NCBI GenBank assembly: GCA_003862155.1
Contig: QOUV01000006.1
Location: 62,001-126,000 of the forward strand
Direction: 5' to 3'
DNA length: 64,000 bases
Source: Lachnospiraceae bacterium
GTDB lineage: Bacteria > Bacillota > Clostridia > Lachnospirales > Lachnospiraceae
The notes beneath the pieces were generated by a model that was not told the DNA's origin, ran no database searches, and saw only the letters and a program-made list of their open reading frames with translations. How positions within the stretch are numbered: the first letter of the stretch is position 1; every line of letters starts with the position of its first letter. The translations under genes were made by a program, and so were the position numbers. Below are positions 36,318-43,868 of the stretch, one piece after another.

Positions 36318-37921
36318 TGAATAACGACGATTTTAAAGAAGTTACAGACACGCCACAGGATACGAGTGTGAGTGGCAGTGACACTAATACCAGCGATTCA
36401 GACAAGGACAGCGACTACGAGGATATCTGCTATATCTGCCGCCGTCCTGAGAGTGTCGCCGGCAAAATGATACATATCCCGGGAAAGCTGTCGATCTGCC
36501 ACGACTGTCTCCAGAAGACATTCAATGCGATGACAAATATGTCCGGATTTTCAGATGTGAATTCCTGGTTTGGCCAGTTAACCCCAGGTCCGAAGAACAG
36601 TGCGTCTGATGACGACAACACAAGCGACAAACCGTCTGAGAATAACAACGACGACAAGGGCTCGAATAATTTTACGAATCTTACGACCCTAGATCTCGAG
36701 GATATTTCTAATCTTTTCCGTGGCGCGCCTCCGATCCCGGAGAATCAGAAGCTTAAGAAGCGCCGTGAGAAGAAAAAAAAGAAAAAGGGTCTTCTGACAG
36801 ACGGACCGGTTTTTGACATCAAAAACATCCCGCCTCCTCACAAGATAAAGGCTGCTTTGGACCAGTATGTCATCGGCCAGGAAAAGGCGAAGAAGATCCT
36901 GTCTGTAGCTGTCTACAACCACTACAAGAGAGTCATTGACTCAGAGAATCTGCTCGAGCGTGACGATCCAAACGATGACGATATCGAGATTGAGAAGTCA
37001 AATATCCTGATGATCGGACCTACCGGTTCCGGTAAGACTTACATGGTAAAGACTCTCGCAAAGCTGCTCGACGTACCTCTCGCTATTACCGATGCGACGA
37101 CTCTTACAGAGGCCGGTTACATCGGCGACGATATCGAGTCTGTTGTAAGCAAGCTCCTCGCAGCTGCCGACAACAACGTAGAGGAAGCAGAGCACGGTAT
37201 TATTTTCATCGATGAGATCGATAAGCTCGCGAAGAAGACTTCTTCGACGAACCGTGATATAAACGGTGAGTCGGTCCAGCAGGGTATGCTGAAGCTCCTC
37301 GAGGGCGCAGAGATAGAGGTTCCGGTCGGAGCGTCCTCGAAGAACGCCATGGTCCCGATGACTCTTGTAGACACGACAAATATCCTGTTTATCTGCGGTG
37401 GTGCGTTCCCGAGACTTACCGATGTGATAAAGGAGAGGCTTAAGAGATCAAGCTCGATCGGTTTCGTATCAGACCTCGGTGACGAGTACGACGATGAAGA
37501 TGACCTGCTCTCTAAGGTGACGCCTGAGGATCTCAGAAAATTCGGATTCATCCCTGAGTTTATCGGCCGTCTCCCGATCATTGCGACTCTTCAGGAGCTC
37601 TCGAAGGAGATGCTTATCAACATCCTGACAAAGCCGAAGAACGCTATCATCAAGCAGTACAAAAAACTTCTTTCCTTAGACGAGGTAGACCTTGAGTTTG
37701 ACCGCGATGCACTTGAGTGGATCGCCGGGAAAGCCCAGGAGAAGAAGCTTGGAGCCCGTGCCCTCCGTTCGATCATTGAAGAGTATATGATGGACATCAT
37801 GTACGAGATCCCTAAGGACCCGGACATTGGCAAAGTCACGATCACCCGCGACTACTTAGAGCACAAGGGTGGCCCGAAGATTGAGATGCGCGGAGATATA
37901 AATACTTTGTTATCAATATAG
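36317..37921 (+). CDS. ClpX-type AAA+ unfoldase, divergent and enlarged
   Basis: The 534-residue protein keeps the ClpX zinc finger (Cys38, 41, 61, 64), Walker A GPTGSGKT (234-241), pore loop GYIG (267-270), Walker B IIFIDE, the ClpP-docking IGF tripeptide (381-383) and the sensor 2 GAR. Unlike standard ClpX of about 420 residues, it has an acidic 35-residue amino extension and a 70-residue charged linker with a lysine run (148-157). Its substrate-binding RKH loop is replaced by GASSKNAM. It lies after glgP with no clpP, so it is probably a paralogue with different substrates. Confidence 0.85.
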   Translation: MNNDDFKEVTDTPQDTSVSGSDTNTSDSDKDSDYEDICYICRRPESVAGKMIHIPGKLSICHDCLQKTFNAMTNMSGFSDVNSWFGQLTPGPKNSASDDDNTSDKPSENNNDDKGSNNFTNLTTLDLEDISNLFRGAPPIPENQKLKKRREKKKKKKGLLTDGPVFDIKNIPPPHKIKAALDQYVIGQEKAKKILSVAVYNHYKRVIDSENLLERDDPNDDDIEIEKSNILMIGPTGSGKTYMVKTLAKLLDVPLAITDATTLTEAGYIGDDIESVVSKLLAAADNNVEEAEHGIIFIDEIDKLAKKTSSTNRDINGESVQQGMLKLLEGAEIEVPVGASSKNAMVPMTLVDTTNILFICGGAFPRLTDVIKERLKRSSSIGFVSDLGDEYDDEDDLLSKVTPEDLRKFGFIPEFIGRLPIIATLQELSKEMLINILTKPKNAIIKQYKKLLSLDEVDLEFDRDALEWIAGKAQEKKLGARALRSIIEEYMMDIMYEIPKDPDIGKVTITRDYLEHKGGPKIEMRGDINTLLSI

Positions 37922-38407
37922 ACTGCCGCGGACTTTAATTGTCCCAAAAGAGCTTAGTTGTTGACACATTATAAAAATATTGATTTATCAACATAGAATT
38001 ATATTAAACTGACTCGCTCCAAGGCGTTGGAGCTAATTAAAGATAGTTCGACGTATGTTGAGAAGAAAAAAATCAGATTTGTAACAAATCTAACAGCTTC
38101 TCATGTATATTGAGAACCCTGAAATTTGTTTGGAGCAAATGACTTCATCACAGATCTATAGTGAAGTTTTTTCAAAGGCCTGAGTCCCGGATCATTAGAA
38201 AATCATTCTATGTTGAAAACTACTTACTTATAATAAGAAATTGTCTAAGGTTGCTGGAGTGATTCAGTAGAATTTTTGCCTATATTGAAAATTGGCCAGA
38301 ATGCGGAGCTGGAAGTATTGCCTGATACTGTATTGTAATTGAGCATTTTAGATCAATACATAGTTATTTAGTTTTGACTCGAAATTTTATCAATAGAAGG
38401 GGACGAT
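37922..38407. repeat. intergenic array of TATRTTGAAA-type repeats
   Basis: This 486-bp gap has no gene. Short motifs recur on the plus strand at 38000 (TATATTAAAC), 38054 (TATGTTGAGA), 38106 (TATATTGAGA), 38157 (TATAGTGAAG), 38209 (TATGTTGAAA) and 38281 (TATATTGAAA). After the first 54-bp step, the spacings are 52, 51, 52 and 72 bp. The sequence between motifs varies. The same motif and spacings recur at 41.35-41.9 and 60.27-60.35 kb. A GCGGAGC follows the last motif. No promoter for the next gene is clear. Confidence 0.6.
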
Positions 38408-38962
38408 ATGAAGAGTATCCAGATTAAAAATATCAAAAAATTTATGTCAGACGCTCTAATTCATGAGACGTTTGATAAGTTTACTATTAGTGAGGCCACG
38501 GTGAAAACCGCGGTCTCATTTGTGATTGACGGGAAAATAAACAGGGATTTCTTTGGCGGAGATCCTGATTTGCCGGAGGATGGAAGTGATTCAGAGGAAT
38601 CTGTTTCTGCAGCAAAAGATTCTTCTGCCAAGGGCAATGCTTCGGGTGAATTTTATAGAGAACCATTTATAAAATATGGAAAAATCAGGCACATTCTTTT
38701 TGAAATCATTAAGGGAAAAAGAACACCTGTATTTTTCAGGCTGGTATTTCATGCGCCACGGCAATTGACAGAGCAGATTCTCGCAGAAGCTGACACAGGA
38801 TTTACAATGCGTGACGTCAATTCACTGACTTTTACAGCGACATTTAAAGATGGAGGGCTTACGGTAACAACGGGCACGAACCTGGCTGCGTTCTCACTGG
38901 ACAAGAGTGTGGACGAAGCCTGGGATAAGTACATGGAAAAGTATATGGAACAATTTGATTAA
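38408..38962 (+). CDS. DUF5721-like protein
   Basis: The 184-residue protein resembles the DUF5721 family of Lachnospiraceae (from memory): an amino part with KNIKKFMSDALIHETFDKF, an acidic Ser/Asp-rich linker (about 52-80), then KTG-poor beta-rich sequence including IKGKRTPVFFRLVFHAP and a DKSVDEAWDKYM end. No catalytic motif, signal or membrane segment is seen; function is unknown. AGAAGGGG gives a good ribosome site. It sits alone between two repeat- or box-rich gaps. Confidence 0.7.
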   Translation: MKSIQIKNIKKFMSDALIHETFDKFTISEATVKTAVSFVIDGKINRDFFGGDPDLPEDGSDSEESVSAAKDSSAKGNASGEFYREPFIKYGKIRHILFEIIKGKRTPVFFRLVFHAPRQLTEQILAEADTGFTMRDVNSLTFTATFKDGGLTVTTGTNLAAFSLDKSVDEAWDKYMEKYMEQFD

Positions 38963-39581
38963 ATATACTGAACAGATAGAATAAGTATATAGTACAGTTA
39001 GAGCCAATTAATAGAATGGCTCAAACAGGATAGCAGTCACATTCGTGGTTACTTTTTTGTACATTTTAATAATTGTAAAATATTTACCGGGAATTCTGTG
39101 AAAGCAGCGTACAGGAGAGGAGCCTAAAGACTATTGACCTATTATTGCAGTAATGATGTTTAAAAATTAGTTGAAACGTAAATCAAATTAACTGCAAAAA
39201 TCCTTTATCCACATCTGCACAGATTCACAGCAGGTAATTTATCCACAGATATCCACTGAATTTTGTGGACTAAAATCCCGTAAAATACGGTTTTGAGCGG
39301 TTTATCAACGAAGTTGTGAACTTTATCGACAATTTGTACCCACAGCTGTGTAGTTGAAAGAAATATCAAAAACTTAAATGCAGAAGCTTATGTCAAGAAA
39401 ACAGGTATTGTTGATAGAAATGTGGATAACTGGTGCATAACCTGCCGACAGTTGTTTGTACCTTTTCTTTCAGTGGAAACTTCAAGCTATTTTATCTGTA
39501 TTTACATGTACTAAATCAGGCTTTAAACTACTGCTTATTTATCACTTGCAGACTTCTTTTCAGACATTTATAATGGCTCAT
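38963..39581. other. gene-free gap with DnaA-box cluster
   Basis: Perfect DnaA boxes TTATCCACA lie at 39205-39213 and 39239-39247 (plus) and 39421-39429 (minus). Single-mismatch copies are at 39323-39331 (TTATCGACA) and 39432-39440 (minus). The region 39150-39205 is A+T rich. A GAGCCA/TGGCTC hairpin is at 39001-39022, and a weak hairpin with six T at 39035-39058 may end the DUF5721 transcript. A perfect 10-bp palindrome CACAGCTGTG is at 39341. No dnaA gene is in the window. Confidence 0.65.
39546..39574 (+). promoter_or_regulatory. promoter placed to give a leaderless glycosylase mRNA
   Basis: TTGCAG (39546-39551), 17 bp and TATAAT (39569-39574) would start transcription at about 39581, at the ATG 39582. 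No Shine-Dalgarno site is found before either possible ATG. Confidence 0.5.
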
Positions 39582-40442
39582 ATGGAAAAATATATTGCAA
39601 AGCTGGGCGACAGCATAGATCTTAAGAAAACAGCAGACAGCGGGCAGTGCTTCCGCTGGAAGGAAACTGAAGAGGGAACCTTCAGAGTCACTGCATTTGA
39701 CAGAGTCAGATATTTTACACAGATTGATTCGCATACGATCTCTATCGATTGTGGAAAAGACGAGTACAATACAGTCTGGAAATCGTATCTGGATGCCGAT
39801 ACGAATTATGACGGTATAATTGCAAAAATTGATCCGCATGATTCTTTTCTTACAAAGGCCGGAGAATTCGGCAGGGGAATAAGAATCCTGCGCCAGGACC
39901 CGCTTGAGACTCTTATCACTTTTATTATTTCACAGAGAAAGAATATTCCGGCGATAAAATCATGTGTTGAGAAGCTGTGCCAGGCTGCAGGGTCTTTTAT
40001 TGGTGAGTTTGATGGGGAGCAGGTCTTTGCTTTCCCGTCTCTTGTGGAGCTCAGCGGTCTTTCATGCCAAAAATGCGGTGGTGAGTTCTGTTCCTATAAG
40101 AAGGCTGGTCTGGACAGCTGCTCTTTAGGCTATCGTATGCCATACATCCAGGAAACTGTGAGCAGGCTTCTTATGAATCCTGATCTGATTGAGTATCTGT
40201 GTCAGCTGGATGATGAGGCTTTATACGAAGAGCTTCTTGGCTTCAAGGGTGTCGGAAAGAAAGTTGCCAACTGCACCGCTCTTTTCGGTTTCCACCGCCT
40301 CGATTTCTTCCCGATTGATGTCTGGATCAAGCGTGTGATTGATGAAGTCTACGGCGGAACTTTTGACGACAGGCAGTACAGCCCGTATGCAGGTGTGATC
40401 CAGCAGTACATGTTCTACTATGGTCGCTCGAAAGGAATCTGA
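39582..40442 (+). CDS. 8-oxoguanine DNA glycosylase (OGG1-type, HhH-GPD)
   Basis: The 286-residue base-excision enzyme matches OGG1: an amino beta domain, then a helix-hairpin-helix GFKGVGKKVANCTALF whose second Lys aligns with the OGG1 catalytic lysine, and the essential Asp in FFPIDVWIKR. The conserved CSLGYRMPYI segment is present, preceded by a short cysteine-containing insert (CQKCGGEFCSYKK). It removes 8-oxoG and cuts the strand. The ATG at 39582 fits the family start; the frame extends upstream without a ribosome site. The 52-bp repeat array begins immediately after its stop. Confidence 0.87.
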   Translation: MEKYIAKLGDSIDLKKTADSGQCFRWKETEEGTFRVTAFDRVRYFTQIDSHTISIDCGKDEYNTVWKSYLDADTNYDGIIAKIDPHDSFLTKAGEFGRGIRILRQDPLETLITFIISQRKNIPAIKSCVEKLCQAAGSFIGEFDGEQVFAFPSLVELSGLSCQKCGGEFCSYKKAGLDSCSLGYRMPYIQETVSRLLMNPDLIEYLCQLDDEALYEELLGFKGVGKKVANCTALFGFHRLDFFPIDVWIKRVIDEVYGGTFDDRQYSPYAGVIQQYMFYYGRSKGI

Positions 40443-41315
40443 TTTACGTACTGGAGAGAAAAAACTGATCTGAGTCGGTAAAGAGAGCTGAGTATTTACG
40501 GACTGTAATAGAAAATTTAGTGTGAGTCCGTAAAGAGAGCTGAGTATTTACGTACTGGAACAGAAAATTCAGTCTGAGTCCGTAAAGAGAGCTTGGGAAT
40601 TACGTACTGAAGAGAAAAAACTGATCTGAGTCCGTAAAGAGAGCTTGGGATTTACGTACTGGAGAGAAAAAACTGATCTGAGTCCGTAAAGAGAGCTGAG
40701 TATTTACGTACTGGAACAGAAAATCCAGTGTGAGTCCGTAAAGAGAGCTTGGGATTTACGGACTGTAATAGAAAATTCAGTGTGAGTCCGTAAAGAGAGC
40801 TTGGGAATTACGTACTGGAGAGAAAAAACTGATCTGAGTCCGTAAAGAGAGCTAAATATTTACGTACTGGAACAGAAAATTCAGTGTGAGTCCGTAAGGA
40901 GAGCTTGGAAATTACGTACTGGAGAGAAAAAACTGATCTGAGTCCGTAAAGAGAGCTGAGTACTTACGTACTGGAACAGAAAATCCAGTGTGAGTCCGTA
41001 AAGAGGGCTGAGTATTTACGTACTGGAACAGAAAATTCAGTCTGAGTCCGTAAAGAGGGCTGAGTATTTACGTACTGGAACAGAAAATTCAGTCTGAGTC
41101 CGTAAGGAGAGCTGAGTATTTACGTACTGGAAAGAAAAAGCTGACCTGAGTCCGTAAAATAGCAAGTAGATTTACGTACTGGAACAGAAAATTCAGTGTG
41201 AGTCCGTAAGGAGAGCTGAGTATTTACGTACTGGAAAGAAAAAGCTGACCTGAGTCCGTAAAATAGCAAGGAGATTTACGGACTCGAATAGAAAATTCTA
41301 GCAAAGTCCGTAAAT
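40443..41315. repeat. 17-unit tandem array, exact 52-bp period
   Basis: GTCCGTAA (first copy GTCGGTAA) occurs 17 times at exact 52-bp steps from 40474 to 41306 with no insertion or deletion. Each unit has TTTACG(T/G)AC, 22 bp, GTCCGTAAA and a 12-bp linker, so each holds an inverted repeat; in three units the arms match perfectly. The 22-bp interior has a few recurring versions (with GGAGAG, GGAACAG, GTAATAG or GGAAAG), and the linker has GAGAGCTGAGTA, GAGAGCTTGGGA or AATAGCAAG types. A 52-bp unit cannot keep one reading frame. Confidence 0.95.
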
Positions 41316-41350
41316 GAAGTCTTGTATCGGAAAAAATCTTTCGTGGTCTT

Positions 41351-41897
41351 CAACATACAGCGGAAAAACTGCAAAAAGATACATACGTTGTATTCCAGTT
41401 GCAACATATAACGAGGTGAAGATAAGAAAATACAAACGTTATCTAGAATTTTCACTATATGACGGAAAAATTCTGATAAGATACAAACGCTTTCTTCCAG
41501 TTGCAACATATGATGGGGTGAAATTTATAAAATACAAATACTTGTATTTTATAGAAAAGAAAGCCAGCTATGTTGCAACTAGAAATCTTTATTTGTATTT
41601 TCCCAGCTTAAAAGCACGCTGTGTTGAAACTCGCGGAGCGCGCTTGTGTTTTAATTACTAGGAACAACGTTATATTGAAACAGGCGTGAAGAGCCCAAAG
41701 AATTCAGGCTCCGCGTTGTATATTAATTACAGGAGACAACGCTATGTTGAAACAGGCGTGAAGAGCTCAAAGAATTCAGGCTTCGCGTTGTATATTAATT
41801 ACAGGAGACAACGCTATATTGAAACAGGAGAGAGGGAGCCCAAAGAATTCAGGCTCCGCGTTGTATTTTAATTACTAGGAACAACGCCATATTGAAA
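41351..41897. repeat. 51-bp and 72-bp TATRTTGAAA repeats in two orientations
   Basis: Reverse-oriented copies (CAACATA or CACTATA) start at 41351, 41402, 41453 and 41504, exactly 51 bp apart. Forward copies (TATRTTG) start at 41569, 41620, 41671, 41743, 41815 and 41888, spaced 51, 51, 72, 72 and 73 bp. The two 72-bp units starting at 41671 and 41743 are almost identical. Each holds a GAGCC/GGCTC-type hairpin and a GCGTTGT/ACAACGC hairpin. The 51-bp unit looks like the 72-bp unit less 21 bp. Confidence 0.88.
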
Positions 41898-41934
41898 CAG
41901 ACGTGGGAAACACAGAGGAATCTGAGGTGGTATT

Positions 41935-42300
41935 ATGATTTTGAATTGCTTGATTGTTGCGTTGGGCGGCGCGTGTGGCGCGGTAGGCAGATACCTGATA
42001 GGGCTGCTGCCGCTTGCACCTGATAACGGCTTCCCGGTAAAAACTTTCATTATTAATGTCAGTGGCGCCTTCCTGATAGGAATTATTGCGGCTCTTGCGG
42101 GAAGCCATCAGGTAAATCCGAGACTTGTCACATTCATAAAGGTCGGTATCTGCGGCGGCTTCACTACTTTTTCAAGCTTTGCGCTGGAGACAGACCAGCT
42201 GATTGCGAGTGGTAAAAACGCTGTGGCATTTTTCTATGTAATTGCAAGCATCATCTGCGGCGTATGCGCAGTATTTGCAGCTCAGAAGATCATTGGATGA
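41935..42300 (+). CDS. crcB: fluoride channel CrcB (Fluc)
   Basis: The 121-residue membrane protein has four helices and the Fluc signatures GGACGAVGRY, the pore-lining Asn in IINVSGAFLIG and GICGGFTTFSSFALE. It exports fluoride as a dual-topology dimer. GAGGTGG precedes the ATG. No fluoride riboswitch is recognised in the upstream repeat region. Its last 30 bases are repeated in degenerate form downstream. Confidence 0.94.
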   Translation: MILNCLIVALGGACGAVGRYLIGLLPLAPDNGFPVKTFIINVSGAFLIGIIAALAGSHQVNPRLVTFIKVGICGGFTTFSSFALETDQLIASGKNAVAFFYVIASIICGVCAVFAAQKIIG

Positions 42301-42540
42301 GAAAAAATATGGTTCTAAAGGCAATCGTATTTTTCGCAGCTCAGAAGATCATTGGATGAGAAAAAAGATGTAGTTCTAAAAGCAATCGTATTTTTTGGCA
42401 GAACAGGAGATCATAGGGTAAGAAAAAATTGTTATAAAAGAAAGAATATTTGTTCGCAAGCCAGAAGATTATCGGGTGAAAATAAAAATGTTGTTCTAGA
42501 AGAAATTGTATTTATTGCGGCAAAAAAGATCATCAGATGA
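42277..42540 (+). repeat. degenerate tandem copies of the crcB 3' end
   Basis: The sequence from GCAGCTCAGAAGATCATT (end of crcB) through about 60 bp recurs at 42336, 42398, 42456 and 42517, spaced 58-62 bp. The second copy even repeats the crcB ending AAQKIIG and stop. The last copy reads IAAKKIIR and stop in the frame of a 62-codon ORF (42352-42540), which is therefore probably not a real gene. Confidence 0.85.
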
Positions 42541-42548
42541 GAATTTGA

Positions 42549-42578
42549 AAAAAGCGGTTCCGAAAGGAGCCGCTTTTT
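42549..42578. terminator. terminator after the crcB repeats, bidirectional
   Basis: A stem of about 13 bp with one G-T pair (42549-42561 with 42566-42578) closes on a GAAA tetraloop, with A and T runs on the two sides. It separates crcB from the convergent hydrolase gene. Confidence 0.9.
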
Positions 42579-42638
42579 GAAAGAAATTTATGTGTCGCTG
42601 ACATTTGTTTGACGAAACGACAATACTTTATACTTTAC

Positions 42639-43616
42639 TTAGTTAATCTGGTTGATCTGCTGCTTTGTCACAAGCGTGTATGAAACCAGGTCCCTGCCAT
42701 CTAAGTCCTCGTGGTGCATGTCGACGGCGGAAATCTGGCTGTTGTCATAGGTGCGGTAGTAGTAGATGCCGCGGTCCATATTGCAGCAGGAGGAATAGAT
42801 CGTGATCTCGTACTTGCCGTCACCTAAGTCGCAGCAACCACGCTGCTGTTCGACGGAGCCGAGAATATGGAAGAACTGGCTCACAGAGGAATCCTCATCG
42901 TCATTTGAGATTGAATTCATCTTCGTGAAAGCAACCTTTACGAAGCGTGAGCCAGAGGAGAGGTCACCAGGAAGACCGATACCACCCATGCCTCTGCTGT
43001 AAGGATCGAGGTCGAGCCCCTTTGCAAAGGTATTTTCAGAAGGCCCTGCGGATACGCCGCGGTAATCGTTGAGCCTGAACAGCTGCTTGTCAAAGGTCGG
43101 GTTGTTTGTCATGACGCCGACCGGGTTGTCATAGATGTGGAGCCCGTCGCGCACCGACTCGACAACTATGGAGCCGGACTGGTCGCCGATCATCCAGTGG
43201 AGCGGCGTGATCGGAAGCTCCTTACTGAAAGGAATGTCGACAAGACGGATTTTGTCCAGAAGAGCCCTTGCCTCATTCAGATTTTTGCACTGCCCAAGAA
43301 TCCATGGTATGAATTCAAACGGCGAAATATTGTCTTTGCCATCTGATTCTGGCTTGAAAAAATAACCGTTTCCCGGGAAATTGAGTCCTGCCATCGAGAG
43401 ACCGAACTCGTTGGTCGCATCGTAGTAAAGCGGAAATCCGCCGCAGACAAATGCCATGCCGATCAGAGCATAGTGGTTATTCATCGAACCTTCTTGACGG
43501 AACGGGATAGGAAAATTCCGTGGCGTTATCGTCACAGACTCCTGATAAGAAAATTCAAGATCTAAGTTCCTGCCAAAATAATGGTCCTTTGTATGATACA
43601 TAGCACATGTACACAT
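42639..43616 (-). CDS. choloylglycine hydrolase family protein (bile salt hydrolase / penicillin V acylase-like)
   Basis: The Ntn-hydrolase cleaves amides such as conjugated bile acids. The ATG at 43616 is chosen over an upstream GTG because it makes Cys2 the nucleophile (MCTCAMYH) and has GAGGTGAT 5 bp upstream. Arg16 and Asp19 (FGRNLDLEF), the Asn of SMAGLNFPG, NNPTF and the Arg of SGSRFVK fit the active-site set. The AGLNF sequence resembles bile salt hydrolases more than penicillin acylases. Length 325 is normal, with no signal peptide. A gut habitat would fit. Confidence 0.87.
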   Translation of the reverse strand: MCTCAMYHTKDHYFGRNLDLEFSYQESVTITPRNFPIPFRQEGSMNNHYALIGMAFVCGGFPLYYDATNEFGLSMAGLNFPGNGYFFKPESDGKDNISPFEFIPWILGQCKNLNEARALLDKIRLVDIPFSKELPITPLHWMIGDQSGSIVVESVRDGLHIYDNPVGVMTNNPTFDKQLFRLNDYRGVSAGPSENTFAKGLDLDPYSRGMGGIGLPGDLSSGSRFVKVAFTKMNSISNDDEDSSVSQFFHILGSVEQQRGCCDLGDGKYEITIYSSCCNMDRGIYYYRTYDNSQISAVDMHHEDLDGRDLVSYTLVTKQQINQIN

Positions 43617-43868
43617 CCTAATCACCTCGTAATTACTGATATTTCAAAAAGTGAAAACGTTTCTAATCATTAGTAGAATACCACAAACTGATTTCAAATT
43701 CCATTTGCTTTACGCTTTTTTAGGAGCTGATTTTACGAAATAGCAGGATTTATCGCATCAGATATTGATAAAAACTCAAAAACTGATGCGATAACGTATA
43801 TTTTTTAAAGAATATGTGTTAAAATATACGTGTAAGTCGTTGGAATATGCAGGAAGAGCAGCGCTGTC
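43617..43868. promoter_or_regulatory. divergent region with two adjacent perfect inverted repeats
   Basis: TATCGCATCAG (43751-43761) is complementary to 43783-43793, and ACGTATATTTT (43794-43804) to 43821-43831. Both arm pairs are perfect over 11 bp and abut each other. They lie 38-118 bp before the ATPase gene. TTGAAA with a weak -10 for the hydrolase occurs on the minus strand near 43695. Confidence 0.5.

Noticed and set aside
38963-39581. Chromosomal oriC
   Set aside because: DnaA boxes and an A+T-rich stretch are present, but dnaA, dnaN and the usual origin genes are absent, so only a box cluster is reported.
41314-41661. 115-codon ORF with 17-residue repeats
   Set aside because: The peptide repeat follows from the 51-bp DNA unit. 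The same motif occurs at 52 and 72 bp and in both orientations where it cannot be coding, and no ribosome site precedes the ORF.
41686-41871. 61-codon ORF with two copies of an ALYINYRRQRY motif
   Set aside because: It is the translation of the 72-bp DNA repeats, with no ribosome site.
40443-41897. CRISPR array (regular repeats, ATTGAAAC-like repeat ends, 72-bp period)
   Set aside because: Whole 52-bp and 72-bp units are conserved, so there are no unique spacers, and no cas gene lies in the window.
41898-41934. Fluoride riboswitch before crcB
   Set aside because: The conserved crcB-motif core was not found in the upstream repeats.
42352-42540. 62-codon ORF after crcB
   Set aside because: It is made of degenerate copies of the crcB 3' end in shifting frames.
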